From positions 1 to 64,000 of the forward strand of contig CACZPI010000074.1 in assembly GCA_902783005.1 (NCBI GenBank): DNA of 64,000 nt, read 5' to 3'. A program made the position numbers and the translations under genes. The stretch is from an uncultured Ruminococcus sp. (GTDB lineage Bacteria; Bacillota; Clostridia; Oscillospirales; Ruminococcaceae). Below, piece by piece: positions 31,940 through 41,585 of the stretch (the stretch's first letter is position 1; every line of letters begins with the position of its first letter). The notes beneath the pieces were generated by a model, which was given only the letters and a program-made list of their open reading frames with translations, had not been told where the DNA came from and did no database searches.

Positions 31940-33960
31940 CGCAGTCCGCCTTTCTCATACAGTCCCCGTGTCCGGTGCTCCGGCGCCGCGCCGCCGTTAT
32001 GATAGGCAGCCACGACCTCCGGGATCCTTGCCGGGGATTCGTCTGTGAAATAAAAATCATGGTAATCGAGCCCCGCCGGCATTCTGTCTGCCAGCCAGAG
32101 GATCTCGGAATTGACAAGCTCCTGATAGTCGCCGCTGCACATCAGCGGGAATTGTCTGCCTGTCCGGTCGGTCATAATGCAGCCCTTCTGCCAGCGGCAT
32201 CCCTCCTGCGCCCGGATCGGACAGACGCGCAGCAGCATCATCGGCAGCCTGCCGTAAACGATCGCACCGACCGGGACAATGCGTCCGAGGTCGCGGATCC
32301 TTGCCCAGCGCAGCTCAATGGATGCGGTCACATCCGCAATGCCGGCATCCTCCAGCATTTCTGCCGTCAGGCGGTTGGCGGTATTCAGGCCGAATCCGCC
32401 GTGCAGCACAAAGCCTGTCTCCCGCCCGATGCGGACATCGGCAAGATTATGGCAGACCAGATGCCGGAAGCCCTTCTGATACAATGCCGCAAGGCGTTTC
32501 CGGTATGCTGCCTCATCCGCAATGATGCGCGGTGCTTCGAGCCAGACCGATGCATCCGGTGTGCAGCCCTCTGCCAGCGTCAGCGGAATGCAGACGATCC
32601 CGCCGCATTTTGCTGCGGCCTGATACTGGGCAGCGGTGCGCACATGAAGCCTGTCGGCGGCCATGCCCGGCGAACGCTTGTCCGGAAGCGTGATGCTGCC
32701 GGGGATCACGCGGCATTCCGGGGTATGTGCCCCGATGCGCAGGCGGTTCATGGCTTCGGCTGCCTCCCGGCGCATGGCATTGCACTGCGAGGCAGACAGG
32801 AAGAGACTGTCCGGATTGTCCAGCACGGCGCCGCCGAAGGTATAGGGCGAGCCGCCGAGCTTCTGCATGCTTTTGACCAGCAGTTCCTCTGTGAGCGGGG
32901 ATCTCTGCGGGATCTGGGGAATTTCCCCGGATACCGTGACGGCATGGCCTTCCGGATCCGAAGCCTCAAGCACCGCCGGGATGCCGGGGGCAAGATGCAT
33001 GGTGAATGCCAGCTCGGAAACCGGCCTTTCCTGCGCATAGAGGCCTTGCAGGGATTGCAGCACCTGCTGCCCCGCCTGCACATCCTCCTTGCGCCGCCAG
33101 CCGAACATATCGCGCTTTTTTCCGGTGAAATAGCCGTCCGTGAAGCCGCTGCGGGAAAAGACCGCCTGCAGCGTATCCAGATCCGGCTGCTCTCCCGCCA
33201 GTGCCATGCGCAGGGCAGTAACGGCAGCGGCCACATATTCCGGCCGCTTCATGCGTCCCTCGATCTTGAAGGAGGAAACGCCCATGTCCTGCAATTCCCG
33301 GACATGCTCCACCAGGCTCAGATCCTTCAGCGAAAGCGCTGCCGGATTTTTCCCGCCCGGTGTCCGAAACGGCAGACGGCATGCCTGTGCGCAGGCGCCG
33401 CGGTTGGCGCTTCTGCCGCCGGCCAGTGCCGAAAAGCTGCATTGTCCGGAAACGCTCATGCACAGGGCGCCGTGGACGAATACCTCCACCTCCACCGGCA
33501 GCCTGCACAGCGCCGCAAGATCCTCCCGCGGCATTTCCCTGGCTGCCACCACGCGGCTGCACCCCAGGGAAGCCGCTTCCTGTGCGCCCTCCGGGGTATG
33601 AATGCTCATCTGTGTGGAGGCATGCAGGATCATATCCGGGACAAGCGCCCGCATCAGCCGCAGCGCCCCGAGATCCTGCACGATGCAGGCATCGACCAGC
33701 GGCGCCGCCTGCCGGATGTAATCGGCAAAGGCGGGCAGCTCCGTATCGGTCAGGAGCGTATTGACAGCCAGATGCAGCCCGACCCCGTGCAGACGGCAGA
33801 GGTCGGATGCCTCCCGAAGCTGCGTCAGATCAAAATTCGCCGCGCTGCTTCGCGCCGAATACATGGTGCCGCCGAGATAGACCGCATCCGCACCGCAGCG
33901 GACGGCTGCGATCAGGGATTCCATGCTCCCGGCGGGCGCAAGGATCTCCGGGGAGCGCAT
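31936..33960 (-). CDS. U32 family peptidase-like protein
   Basis: A 674-residue protein of the U32 family. It starts EILAPAGSMESLIAAVRCGA, the radical-free TIM-barrel signature, and has the cysteine-rich block CMSVSGQC and NRGACAQACR, which in relatives binds an iron-sulfur cluster. Bacterial relatives such as RlhA and TrhP hydroxylate RNA bases using prephenate, so an RNA-modifying role is at least as likely as proteolysis. The C-terminal half has the extra domain of the longer subgroup. It lies between zapA (1-base contact) and dut. Confidence 0.88.
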   Translation of the reverse strand: MRSPEILAPAGSMESLIAAVRCGADAVYLGGTMYSARSSAANFDLTQLREASDLCRLHGVGLHLAVNTLLTDTELPAFADYIRQAAPLVDACIVQDLGALRLMRALVPDMILHASTQMSIHTPEGAQEAASLGCSRVVAAREMPREDLAALCRLPVEVEVFVHGALCMSVSGQCSFSALAGGRSANRGACAQACRLPFRTPGGKNPAALSLKDLSLVEHVRELQDMGVSSFKIEGRMKRPEYVAAAVTALRMALAGEQPDLDTLQAVFSRSGFTDGYFTGKKRDMFGWRRKEDVQAGQQVLQSLQGLYAQERPVSELAFTMHLAPGIPAVLEASDPEGHAVTVSGEIPQIPQRSPLTEELLVKSMQKLGGSPYTFGGAVLDNPDSLFLSASQCNAMRREAAEAMNRLRIGAHTPECRVIPGSITLPDKRSPGMAADRLHVRTAAQYQAAAKCGGIVCIPLTLAEGCTPDASVWLEAPRIIADEAAYRKRLAALYQKGFRHLVCHNLADVRIGRETGFVLHGGFGLNTANRLTAEMLEDAGIADVTASIELRWARIRDLGRIVPVGAIVYGRLPMMLLRVCPIRAQEGCRWQKGCIMTDRTGRQFPLMCSGDYQELVNSEILWLADRMPAGLDYHDFYFTDESPARIPEVVAAYHNGGAAPEHRTRGLYEKGGLR

Positions 33961-34319
33961 CAGATGGAATCCTTGAGCTTTTTGAGCTTGATCGTGGTTT
34001 CGAGCTGGGCGATCTTGGATTTGAGTGCCTCGATCTCACGCAGCGCGGCATCCCGCTCAATGCGCACGCGGCCGGCATCGTCCACATACTGCTTGCTTTC
34101 CTCGCAGACCTCCTCGAGCCTTGCACGGGATTTCTGGAGGTCATCGAGTGCGGACATCGCCGTCATGATGGCGGCATTGTACTGCGATACGCCGTGATCC
34201 ATGCTCTCCTTGACGGACGCCTCAAGCATCCGTGCGAGATGATACACATAATTCGGGCTTTCCTCCGTCTGGAGGGTGTAATCCTTGCCCAGAATAACGA
34301 CCTTGACCTTGTTCATCAT
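33960..34319 (-). CDS. zapA: Cell division protein ZapA
   Basis: A 119-residue protein: the N-terminal ZapA domain (VKVVILGKDYTLQTEESPNY) and a long C-terminal coiled coil. It crosslinks FtsZ filaments at mid-cell. AAGGAG lies 7 bases before the first of two ATGs. It follows lexA by 47 bases and abuts the U32 gene. Confidence 0.88.
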   Translation of the reverse strand: MMNKVKVVILGKDYTLQTEESPNYVYHLARMLEASVKESMDHGVSQYNAAIMTAMSALDDLQKSRARLEEVCEESKQYVDDAGRVRIERDAALREIEALKSKIAQLETTIKLKKLKDSI

Positions 34320-34366
34320 GTTTGTGCTCCTTTTCTTTATGAATTTCCGTGTTCATGCATCCGGCA

Positions 34367-34966
34367 TCAGAAATACCGGATCAGGGAAACGACCCGTCCG
34401 AGGATCTCCACCTCATCGACAATGATCGGTTCCATTTCGGCATTCTCCGGCTGCAGGCGGAAGTGGCCGTCCTCCTTGAAGAAGGTCTTGACCGTCGCCT
34501 CATTGTGATCGACCATGGCGACCACCACATCGCCGTTTTCGGCAACGGGGGTCTGCTCCACGATGACAATGTCACCGTCCATAATGCCAATGTCGATCAT
34601 GCTCTCCCCCTGGATCCGCAGGGCAAAGAGCTTGCCGTCATAGCTCCGGTGCGGTTCAAAATCCACATAATCCGTGACATTCTCGATCGCGGTAATGGGA
34701 ATGCCGGCTGCGACTGTGCCGACCAGCGGAATGCCGGCGGGTTCCTCACTGTCCTCCGTGACAATGATGGCACGGTTCTTGCCCTCATGCAGGACGATCC
34801 GCCCTTCCTCAGCCAGCCGGTGCAGATACCGGTGAACCGTCGAGGTGGACGAAATTTTCAGGGAATCGCAGATCTCCCGGACGGACGGCGCAATGCCTTC
34901 GTCCCGGATATAACTGCGGATGAATTCGAGGATCTGCTCGGCGCGTTCCGGATTGCGCTCACGCAT
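34367..34966 (-). CDS. lexA: LexA repressor
   Basis: A 199-residue SOS repressor. The winged-helix DNA-binding domain (about 1-65) contains PSVREICDSLKISSTSTVHR. The self-cleavage site is Ala87-Gly88, and the catalytic pair is Ser122 (GESM) and Lys160. It binds SOS promoters until RecA-stimulated cleavage. It begins 3 bases after murC, so it is probably transcribed from the murC promoter. I did not see a LexA-type box directly upstream. Confidence 0.96.
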   Translation of the reverse strand: MRERNPERAEQILEFIRSYIRDEGIAPSVREICDSLKISSTSTVHRYLHRLAEEGRIVLHEGKNRAIIVTEDSEEPAGIPLVGTVAAGIPITAIENVTDYVDFEPHRSYDGKLFALRIQGESMIDIGIMDGDIVIVEQTPVAENGDVVVAMVDHNEATVKTFFKEDGHFRLQPENAEMEPIIVDEVEILGRVVSLIRYF

Positions 34967-34969
34967 GGA

Positions 34970-36391
34970 TCATCCCTCCTTCTGCAGCCGCTCCAGGATC
35001 ATCTTTGCGACCTTGTTGACGTCGCCGCAGCCCATGGTCAGCACGAGGTCGCCCTCCTGCACATGGGATACCACATAATCGACCACATCATCAAAATTCT
35101 GGTATTTCCGCTCGTCGGTATATTCGGCAGTCTCATCCTGCGGGAAGTACACGGCATTGTTCATGATCTCCGCGAGATTGCGGGTATAGATGCCATAGGT
35201 GTTCTTCTCGCGGGAGCCCATAATATCGGTCAGAACCGCGACATCCGCAATTTCCAGTGCATCCTTGAATTCCTCCAGATGCTGCACCGTGCGCGAGAAG
35301 GTAAACGGCTGGAATACGGCGATCACGCGCTTGTAGTCCATTTCCTTTGCAGCCCTCAGCGTTGCGGTCAGCTCGGTCGGATGATGCGCGTAGTCATCGG
35401 CAATGGTCACGCCGCTGACAACACCCTTGATCTCGAAGCGTCTGCCTGCGCCGCGGAATTCCGCAAGACCCTGTGCAGCCGCCTCAAACGGCAGTCCGAT
35501 CAGATCGGCCGCAGCCACGGCAGCCAGCGAATTGAGGACATTGTGCTCGCCGGGTACCTGCAAGGTGATCCTGCCCAGCATTTCGCCGTTTTTCAGGACA
35601 GTGTAGGCTGTTCCTGCGCCGGAGAGATGGGTCACATCCACGGCACGCCAGTCGCAGCCCTCCCCGTAGCCGAAGGAGATCATCTGCTTGCCCTCCACGC
35701 CTGCAATGGCCTTGAGGGTGTTGGCATCGTCGCCGTTGTAGATCACGGCCTTCGACGCCATGCCGCAGAATTTGTGGAAGGACTTGATGATATTCTCCAC
35801 GGTGCCGAAGTAATCCAGATGATCTGCGTCGATGTTCAGAACGACGGCAATATCCGGATAGAGCTTGAGGAAGGTATCGACGAATTCGCACGATTCGCAG
35901 ACAAAGACATCGCTTGTGCCTGCGCATCCGCTGCCGTGGATGATCGGCAGCTTGCCGCCGATATAGGCCGACAGGTCAATGCCGGCGGTGTAGACGATCT
36001 GCGTAAGCATGGAGGTCGTGGTCGTCTTGCCGTGGGTGCCGGAAATGCAGACCGCATCCTCGTACCAGCTCGATACGATGCCGAGGAGGTCGCTGCGTTC
36101 AAGCACCGGCACGCCCGATGCCTTCGCTGCGATCAGCTCCGGATTGTCGGCCATGATCGCCGCGGTATGCACGATCAGATCCGCACCTTCGATATTTTCC
36201 GCACGCTGTCCGAGCGGCTTGACCTCGATGCCCATATTGCGTACCGCCTGGAGCGTTTCCGTCTCGTTGTTGTCCGAGCCGGTCAGGTGATAGCCCTTGG
36301 CATGGAGAATCTGCGCCAGCGGATACATGCCCGATCCGCCGATGCCGATGAAGTGAATGTGCTTTTTATCAGTCAAAATTGATTTATTCAT
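34970..36391 (-). CDS. murC: UDP-N-acetylmuramate-L-alanine ligase
   Basis: A 473-residue ATP-dependent ligase that adds L-alanine to UDP-MurNAc, the first peptide step of peptidoglycan synthesis. The N-terminal Rossmann domain has FIGIGGSGM. The ATP loop is GTHGKTTTT (118-126), and DDYAHHPTE is the conserved C-terminal block. The ATG at 36391 is preferred because AAGGTG lies 6 bases upstream; a more distal in-frame start at 36424 has none. It heads the murC-lexA-zapA-U32-dut run, divergent from spoVG. Confidence 0.96.
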   Translation of the reverse strand: MNKSILTDKKHIHFIGIGGSGMYPLAQILHAKGYHLTGSDNNETETLQAVRNMGIEVKPLGQRAENIEGADLIVHTAAIMADNPELIAAKASGVPVLERSDLLGIVSSWYEDAVCISGTHGKTTTTSMLTQIVYTAGIDLSAYIGGKLPIIHGSGCAGTSDVFVCESCEFVDTFLKLYPDIAVVLNIDADHLDYFGTVENIIKSFHKFCGMASKAVIYNGDDANTLKAIAGVEGKQMISFGYGEGCDWRAVDVTHLSGAGTAYTVLKNGEMLGRITLQVPGEHNVLNSLAAVAAADLIGLPFEAAAQGLAEFRGAGRRFEIKGVVSGVTIADDYAHHPTELTATLRAAKEMDYKRVIAVFQPFTFSRTVQHLEEFKDALEIADVAVLTDIMGSREKNTYGIYTRNLAEIMNNAVYFPQDETAEYTDERKYQNFDDVVDYVVSHVQEGDLVLTMGCGDVNKVAKMILERLQKEG

Positions 36392-36537
36392 AAAATACAC
36401 CTTATTTCTTCTTATAATATCCATATATTTAGATTATACTTAAATTACACTGCCGCGCGTTTGCGATCGACCGGAACTCCGGCATTTCTGCCGGATACAG
36501 ATGAGCGTGCGGCAAACACAAGGAGGTCAAAAGAATC

Positions 36538-36846
36538 ATGGAAATCACAGACATCAAGATCCGCAAAATCATTACCGAGGGACGGCTGCGTGCCGTTGTC
36601 TCAATCACCATTGACCACATGCTTGCTGTACACGATATCAAGATCGTGCAGGGAGACGAGCGGCTGTTCATCGCCATGCCGAGCCGCAAGGACGAGAACG
36701 GCGTCTTCCGTGATATCGTACATCCGATCCTTCCGGAGGGACGCAGGATGATCGAAGAGAGCATCCTCGATGCGTACCAGAAGCATCTGGCACTCGCGGA
36801 AATTGAGGCCGCTCAGGAGGCTGCCGCAGAGGCACCGGCTGAGTAA
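36538..36846 (+). CDS. spoVG: SpoVG family regulator
   Basis: A 102-residue protein matching SpoVG: MEITDIKIRKI start, ALVAVHDIK-like centre (AVHDIKIVQG) and FIAMPSRKDENGVFRDIVHP. SpoVG is an RNA/DNA-binding global regulator present in sporulating and non-sporulating Firmicutes. The C-terminus is a short alanine- and glutamate-rich tail. AAGGAGG precedes the ATG at 36538. It is a single-gene unit with a strong terminator. Confidence 0.95.
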   Translation: MEITDIKIRKIITEGRLRAVVSITIDHMLAVHDIKIVQGDERLFIAMPSRKDENGVFRDIVHPILPEGRRMIEESILDAYQKHLALAEIEAAQEAAAEAPAE

Positions 36847-36880
36847 ACAGAGAGAAAACCAAATTACGGGGAATCTGAGG

Positions 36881-36910
36881 GGAACGGCAAATGCCGTTCC
36901 TTCTTTTTTT
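36881..36910 (+). terminator. Terminator after spoVG
   Basis: GGAACGGCA (36881-36889) and TGCCGTTCC (36892-36900), then TTCTTTTTTT. A classic intrinsic terminator, shared in part with the convergent NUDIX gene. Confidence 0.93.
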
Positions 36911-36913
36911 GCC

Positions 36914-37462
36914 TTACGCCTTCCCCGCTGCCCGCAGCGCCGCCAACTTCAGGATGGCGACCTGTGTCTTGGAATCGGGGGCTTCATTCCGGAGCACCAT
37001 CTCCACGGCCTGTGCAAACGGCATCCGCTCCACATCCAGGAATTCATCCGCATCCAGGCTCTGGTCGCCGTAATGCAGATCCTTCGCCAGGAATACATGA
37101 ATGACCTCCGCGCAGTAAGCCGGGGTCGGGATGACCGTTCCGAGCGGCTCGAAGATGCCGGCGGTGCAGCCGCATTCCTCAAGAAGCTCGCGGCGGCCGC
37201 ATTCCTCCGGATTCTCGCCGTATTCGAGCTTTCCTGCCGGGATCTCGACCGTTACCTGTGCATGCGGGTAGCGGTACTGCCGCACCAGCAGCACCTCATC
37301 CTGGTCGGTGAGGGCAAGAATGCACACACCGCCGGGATGCCGGACGACCTCACGGGTCGTCGTATCGCCGTTTTCGAGCTTGACCCGGTCGCGCTCCACA
37401 CGGATGATCCGTCCGTCATAAATGACCTCGCTGTCAATTCTGGTTTCGTTCAGATGCGCCAT
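36914..37462 (-). CDS. NUDIX hydrolase, ADP-ribose pyrophosphatase type
   Basis: A 182-residue enzyme with the NUDIX box GKLEYGENPEECG-RRELLEECG (residues 77-98; Glu ligands intact). The upstream beta-sheet (IYDGRIIRVERDRVKLENGD) and the proline after the box place it with ADP-ribose pyrophosphatases, which cleave ADP-ribose to AMP and ribose phosphate. The ATG at 37462 is set by AAAGGAG; the start overlaps the end of the YfhO gene by 29 bases, so the two are coupled. Confidence 0.9.
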   Translation of the reverse strand: MAHLNETRIDSEVIYDGRIIRVERDRVKLENGDTTTREVVRHPGGVCILALTDQDEVLLVRQYRYPHAQVTVEIPAGKLEYGENPEECGRRELLEECGCTAGIFEPLGTVIPTPAYCAEVIHVFLAKDLHYGDQSLDADEFLDVERMPFAQAVEMVLRNEAPDSKTQVAILKLAALRAAGKA

Positions 37463-39935
37463 TGCATCCATCTCCTTTCTCATGAGAGACATGTAGCTTA
37501 CCTTCCATCTCCGTCCGCAGGGCATCCGTGTAGGCCTTGGCCGCACGCACACCGGCGGAGGGGATATAATCATAGGAATGCTTCGATCTGCCGTGCTCCG
37601 CGCCGCAAAGCCCTCTGCCCAGCAGCAGATACAGCACCAGCAGGATCGCTCCGGCTGCGCTCATTCCCGCGCCGGCGCGCAGGCCCGGCAGCTCATAGGA
37701 AAAGACGATCTCATTGTCCCCCGCACCGCAGAGAACTGCCATGAATCCGTTGCTGACATTCTCCACATCCACGGGCGTTCCGTTCACACTGGCCTTCCAG
37801 CCGGTCTCATAGGGGACGCTGAAAAATACGAGCTTCGGCTCCTCCAACGTGATGTTCGCCGAAAAGCCCCGGCTGTCATAGCGAAAATCCGTGCAGCTCT
37901 CCGCGATATGCTGCTCGCATTCCCGGAGATACTGGTCGGCATTCATGGAAACGGAATTGTCCGCCAGATCGGAGATCACGCCGCTGTATTTCGCAGCCTG
38001 CTCCTCCGACAGCACCAGCGCCCGGATCAGCACGCGCTCTTTGGCGGTATCCGTCTTGCCCTCAAGGGCTTCGGGGGTGGTGTAATAATCGTATGTAAAT
38101 CCCATGGGGATATAATACTGATTCTCGTACAGCTCGAAGCCGTTTTCATTGTGGCGGTACACAAAGCCCGGGAGCTTGACCTCGGGCGTATCCTCGCCGG
38201 TGATGCGGTTGAAATAATACTTCACCGAAAACAGCCCGCGCAGGGTGTAATGCTCCGGATCCGCTCTGGATGCCACATCGCGGGTGATGCCGATGCTGTC
38301 ATAGAATTTCATGATCGACGGATTGACCACGCTCTGGAAGCAGCGCATGCTCGACAATCCCCAGAACATGGGATAATTGTCATAATCCTCGGACATGTCC
38401 ACGCGGAAATAATCCGCATCGTCCCGCTCATAGGAGACAATGCTGTGCTCCGCGCCGTGAATGGCCTCTTCATAATAGCGCCCGCTGTCGGTGCTGATGG
38501 CCTTGCCGAAGTAGACCATCGTCATGGTGCAGCCGACACAGGCTGCGCAGGTCACCAGCATGCCGCGCCGCAGGTATTCCTTGCCTGCCCGGCGTCTGCA
38601 CCAGAGCCAGAGGGCTGCCAGCCAGCAGGCCAGCGCGACTGCCAGCGTGATGTAGAAATACGAATAGATATTGGCAAAGCGGAAAAATACCAGCTTGCCG
38701 TCCTCATCGGTCGGCAGCAGGGAGATCAGGCCGAATACCACCGGCATGACCAGACAGGCGGTCAGACCGGGCTTCCAGTTGATCTCGCGGTTGTCCAGCG
38801 AATACGCTGTCATCATGGCCATGACCAGCAGGGGCATATAGTACCATCTGGCGTAATACGATCCGTTGAAGGTGTAGAACATGGAATTGAGCACCGGCAC
38901 CGCAGCACAGATCATGCAGATCCATGTCAGGCGCGTTGCCCAGTGGCGCTTTTTTGCGCCCATGAATGCGATCACGCCTGCCATCGACCAGAGTGGGAAA
39001 TAGCCGCCGATGGAAGCCCATTTGGCGTGGTTGGTGTCAAAGAGATTCGGCCTTGCCGGGGCATCCGGCGGCATGAAGAAGCTCTGCACAATGCGGATCA
39101 GGCGCGTCTTGTCGGAATAAAGCACCATATTCTGGCCGGTAAGGAAGTCATCCACCCGGTCATTGGCCAGAATGGCGATGGCCGCCGGCATCAGGACGGT
39201 GCAGGCGATCAGGATGCCTGCAATCGCTTCGATCGCAAGCGCAGCGAATTTCCGGATGTCCATGCGGAAATCTGCATTGCCGAGGCGCACGATCAGATAC
39301 AGGATGCAGAATACCACCTGTCCGGTGAAGAAGAAGTAATTGATGCAGGCCATCAGCGCGGTGCAGACGGCAAACCAGCCGCGGCGGTTCCGGTTGACCA
39401 GATCCTCCATTGAGATCAGGAGAAGCGGGAAAAATGCCGTCACATCCTGGAAATGGTTGAAGAAGATATTGAAGAGCTGGAATCCGGAGAAGGCGTACAG
39501 CAGCCCGCCGATCACAGCCGCATAGCGATTCTCCACGAAGCGCCGGATATAGCAGTACGCCGTCAGCGAAGCCAGTCCGTGCTTGAGACACAGGAGCCAC
39601 GGGATCAGGTAGAGCGTCCATTCCTGCGGAAGCAGCACCGTCAGCCAGAAAAACGGGCTGCCGGACAGATAGAATGCATACGATCCCAGGAAGCTGCTGC
39701 CCAGATCCGTTCCCCAGTCCCATCCGAGCAGACCGCCCTCCCGGACGACCTCACCGGCATGGTGATAGAACGGAAGCTGCTGGGATACGAAATCCCCGTA
39801 ATAGATAAACAGCCCCTTGTCATAGACCATCAGCGGCACCAGCACGATCAGCAGCACCAGAAATGCTGACAGAAAGGCCATGCCGTATAATTCTCCGCTG
39901 CCCCGCCAGCGCAGGGCAGCCGCTTGTTTTTTCAT
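37434..39935 (-). CDS. YfhO family membrane protein
   Basis: An 833-residue protein with about a dozen hydrophobic segments in its first 500 residues, then an extracellular domain of about 280 residues and a last membrane span near the C-terminus. YfhO proteins are GT-C-like enzymes; characterised relatives decorate lipoteichoic acid with sugars from a lipid carrier. An aspartate near the first loop (GDFVSQQLPFYH) fits the GT-C active site. The ATG at 39935 is set by GGAGG; upstream in-frame starts lack a ribosome site. The cytoplasmic tail overlaps the NUDIX start. Confidence 0.85.
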   Translation of the reverse strand: MKKQAAALRWRGSGELYGMAFLSAFLVLLIVLVPLMVYDKGLFIYYGDFVSQQLPFYHHAGEVVREGGLLGWDWGTDLGSSFLGSYAFYLSGSPFFWLTVLLPQEWTLYLIPWLLCLKHGLASLTAYCYIRRFVENRYAAVIGGLLYAFSGFQLFNIFFNHFQDVTAFFPLLLISMEDLVNRNRRGWFAVCTALMACINYFFFTGQVVFCILYLIVRLGNADFRMDIRKFAALAIEAIAGILIACTVLMPAAIAILANDRVDDFLTGQNMVLYSDKTRLIRIVQSFFMPPDAPARPNLFDTNHAKWASIGGYFPLWSMAGVIAFMGAKKRHWATRLTWICMICAAVPVLNSMFYTFNGSYYARWYYMPLLVMAMMTAYSLDNREINWKPGLTACLVMPVVFGLISLLPTDEDGKLVFFRFANIYSYFYITLAVALACWLAALWLWCRRRAGKEYLRRGMLVTCAACVGCTMTMVYFGKAISTDSGRYYEEAIHGAEHSIVSYERDDADYFRVDMSEDYDNYPMFWGLSSMRCFQSVVNPSIMKFYDSIGITRDVASRADPEHYTLRGLFSVKYYFNRITGEDTPEVKLPGFVYRHNENGFELYENQYYIPMGFTYDYYTTPEALEGKTDTAKERVLIRALVLSEEQAAKYSGVISDLADNSVSMNADQYLRECEQHIAESCTDFRYDSRGFSANITLEEPKLVFFSVPYETGWKASVNGTPVDVENVSNGFMAVLCGAGDNEIVFSYELPGLRAGAGMSAAGAILLVLYLLLGRGLCGAEHGRSKHSYDYIPSAGVRAAKAYTDALRTEMEGKLHVSHEKGDGCNGASERNQN

Positions 39936-40023
39936 AATTGCCTCCATCCTTGCGGGATCCGGTGTACGGATCGATGCAGTCATGTTTTTCTCTGCTGCTG
40001 CATACTATGGGAGAGAAGGGAGC

Positions 40024-40524
40024 TTATACAAGCAGATCCACATGCGATGCGAGGATCCCCTTCTCCGAAATGCTGATTACGGCATAGCACGGCGGCTTGC
40101 CGTCACGCGGAAGTGTCAGGCTGCCGGGATTGATGATGTACAGCCCGTCCTGATAGGTATTGTGGCGGTAATGGGTATGGCCGTAGAGCACAATGTCACA
40201 TCCGAGCCTGCGGGCATCCTCGAGCATGTAATCAAAGCTCCCCCGCCGCAGATAGCTGTGGCCGTGCGCGGCAAGGATGCGGTGTCCGTAGGGCAGGTCA
40301 ATGATGTCCTCCTGCTTGGTTTCCGGCACCACCACGCCGCTGTCGCAGTTGCCGCAGACATAATGCAGCTTCTCCGGCAGCTCTGGAAACATCCGCAGCA
40401 TGGCATTCATTTCGCCTTCGCCGTCACCGAGATGGATGACCATATCGGCATCGTCCTGCGCGATCAGTACGCGCTTGACAGCCAGGAAATTGCCGTGGGT
40501 ATCGGACAGGATCAGAATTTTCAT
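40024..40524 (-). CDS. YfcE-type metallophosphodiesterase
   Basis: A 166-residue single-domain phosphoesterase. All metal-binding motifs are present: SDTHG, LGD, GNCD, HGH and GHTH. Relatives cleave phosphodiesters such as bis-pNPP in vitro, and their real substrates are rarely known. It is monocistronic, lying 88 bases upstream of YfhO and divergent from the next cluster. Confidence 0.9.
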   Translation of the reverse strand: MKILILSDTHGNFLAVKRVLIAQDDADMVIHLGDGEGEMNAMLRMFPELPEKLHYVCGNCDSGVVVPETKQEDIIDLPYGHRILAAHGHSYLRRGSFDYMLEDARRLGCDIVLYGHTHYRHNTYQDGLYIINPGSLTLPRDGKPPCYAVISISEKGILASHVDLLV

Positions 40525-40630
40525 TGCATCGCCTCCCGGTTATAACGCTTGATTTTTGACGTTCCTTTATATTATAGCACAAACCGCAGAAAAATACAAT
40601 ACGGTTTTGCAGAAAGAAAGGTGTTTTTTT

Positions 40631-40885
40631 ATGAACAGACCGCAATCCTCCTCCCCGGAATCCCTCGAAGGTCTCCTCCAGGCTGTCTCCCGCAAGCTCG
40701 GTGTCCCGCCGGAGCAGCTTCGCGCCGATCTGAAGGCCGGGAAATTCGATTCGGCCATCCGCGGGATGAAGCCAGATGAAGCAGCGAAATTCCAGCAGGC
40801 TGTGAACAATCCCCAGATCGTGGAAAAGCTCATGAGCACCCCGCAGGCAAAGGCGCTCTACGAAAAGCTGACGGGCGGGAAGTGA
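40631..40885 (+). CDS. Hypothetical small protein
   Basis: An 84-residue helical protein beginning MNRPQSSSPESLEGLLQAVS. A repeated motif of about 40 residues (LEGLL...KLG / VEKLM...KAL) appears twice, weakly. The ATG at 40631 has an AGAAAGGTG ribosome site; an in-frame start at 40556 overlaps the probable promoter. It is the first of four adjacent small genes ending with a BofA homologue. No known domain. Confidence 0.72.
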   Translation: MNRPQSSSPESLEGLLQAVSRKLGVPPEQLRADLKAGKFDSAIRGMKPDEAAKFQQAVNNPQIVEKLMSTPQAKALYEKLTGGK

Positions 40886-40889
40886 GCAC

Positions 40890-41231
40890 ATGGATGATCT
40901 CAGTGGAAAGATCCAGTCCATTCTGTCCGATCCCGAAAGCATGCAACAGCTCCAGGAGCTCGCGCAGATGTTCTCCGCCGGTGAGGGAAACCAGGAGGCC
41001 GCCGCGCCGCCTCCTGCACCGGGAGGCATGCCGGATGCGGCCATGCTCATGAAGCTCGGACAGATGATGCAGAGCGCACCGCATGACAAAAATGCCGATC
41101 TGCTCCTTGCCCTGCGTCCCCATCTGGGCGAAGGGCGGCAGCAGCGGGTGGACAAAGCCGTCCGGCTGCTGCGGATGTGGGCGGTATTCCGGATGCTGCG
41201 GGAATCTGGGGCTTTGCAGGAATTCTTATAG
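40890..41231 (+). CDS. Hypothetical protein
   Basis: A 113-residue protein beginning MDDLSGKIQSILSDPESMQQ. The N-terminal helix ends in a Pro/Ala-rich bend (about 37-50) followed by a leucine-rich helical region with LLLALRPHLGEGRQQRVDKA. It starts 4 bases after the upstream stop, with GGAAGTGAG as the ribosome site. The pattern (a DPE(S/G)MQQLQELA start) is one I recognise from other Ruminococcus-like genomes, without a named family. Function unknown. Confidence 0.75.
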   Translation: MDDLSGKIQSILSDPESMQQLQELAQMFSAGEGNQEAAAPPPAPGGMPDAAMLMKLGQMMQSAPHDKNADLLLALRPHLGEGRQQRVDKAVRLLRMWAVFRMLRESGALQEFL

Positions 41232-41264
41232 CGGACAACTATCCCGGGAAAGGAGGAGGATGCC

Positions 41265-41567
41265 ATGCCGCAGAATGACCGGAATTTCAACGCGATGCGG
41301 CAGGATGCCATCCGCCGTTCCCGCGAGATGCAGCGCCGTGCAAGGCCTGATCCTGCACCCCCGCCGCCGGAGCCGCATCCGGAGCCGCCGCCTGCACCCC
41401 CGCCGCCTCCTCCGCCGCCGCTGATCCCGGGACTGACAGGAGAGCTCGGACATCTGCTGCATGACTGGGACGGAGAGAAGATCGCGCTGGCAGCATTATT
41501 GTATCTGCTCTGGAAGGAGGGGGCAGATCCGGCATTGCTGCTGGCGCTCGGATATATCCTGCTGTGA
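41265..41567 (+). CDS. Proline-rich small protein
   Basis: A 100-residue protein in three parts: a basic N-terminus with several Arg and Met (1-25), a polyproline stretch (about 28-55), and a C-terminal hydrophobic helix (about 70-100) that could enter a membrane or a partner. AAAGGAGGAGG precedes the ATG. Function unknown. Its position between a small helical gene and BofA suggests a role at the membrane. Confidence 0.7.
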   Translation: MPQNDRNFNAMRQDAIRRSREMQRRARPDPAPPPPEPHPEPPPAPPPPPPPPLIPGLTGELGHLLHDWDGEKIALAALLYLLWKEGADPALLLALGYILL

Positions 41568-41585
41568 AAGGAAGGAAGCTGTATC

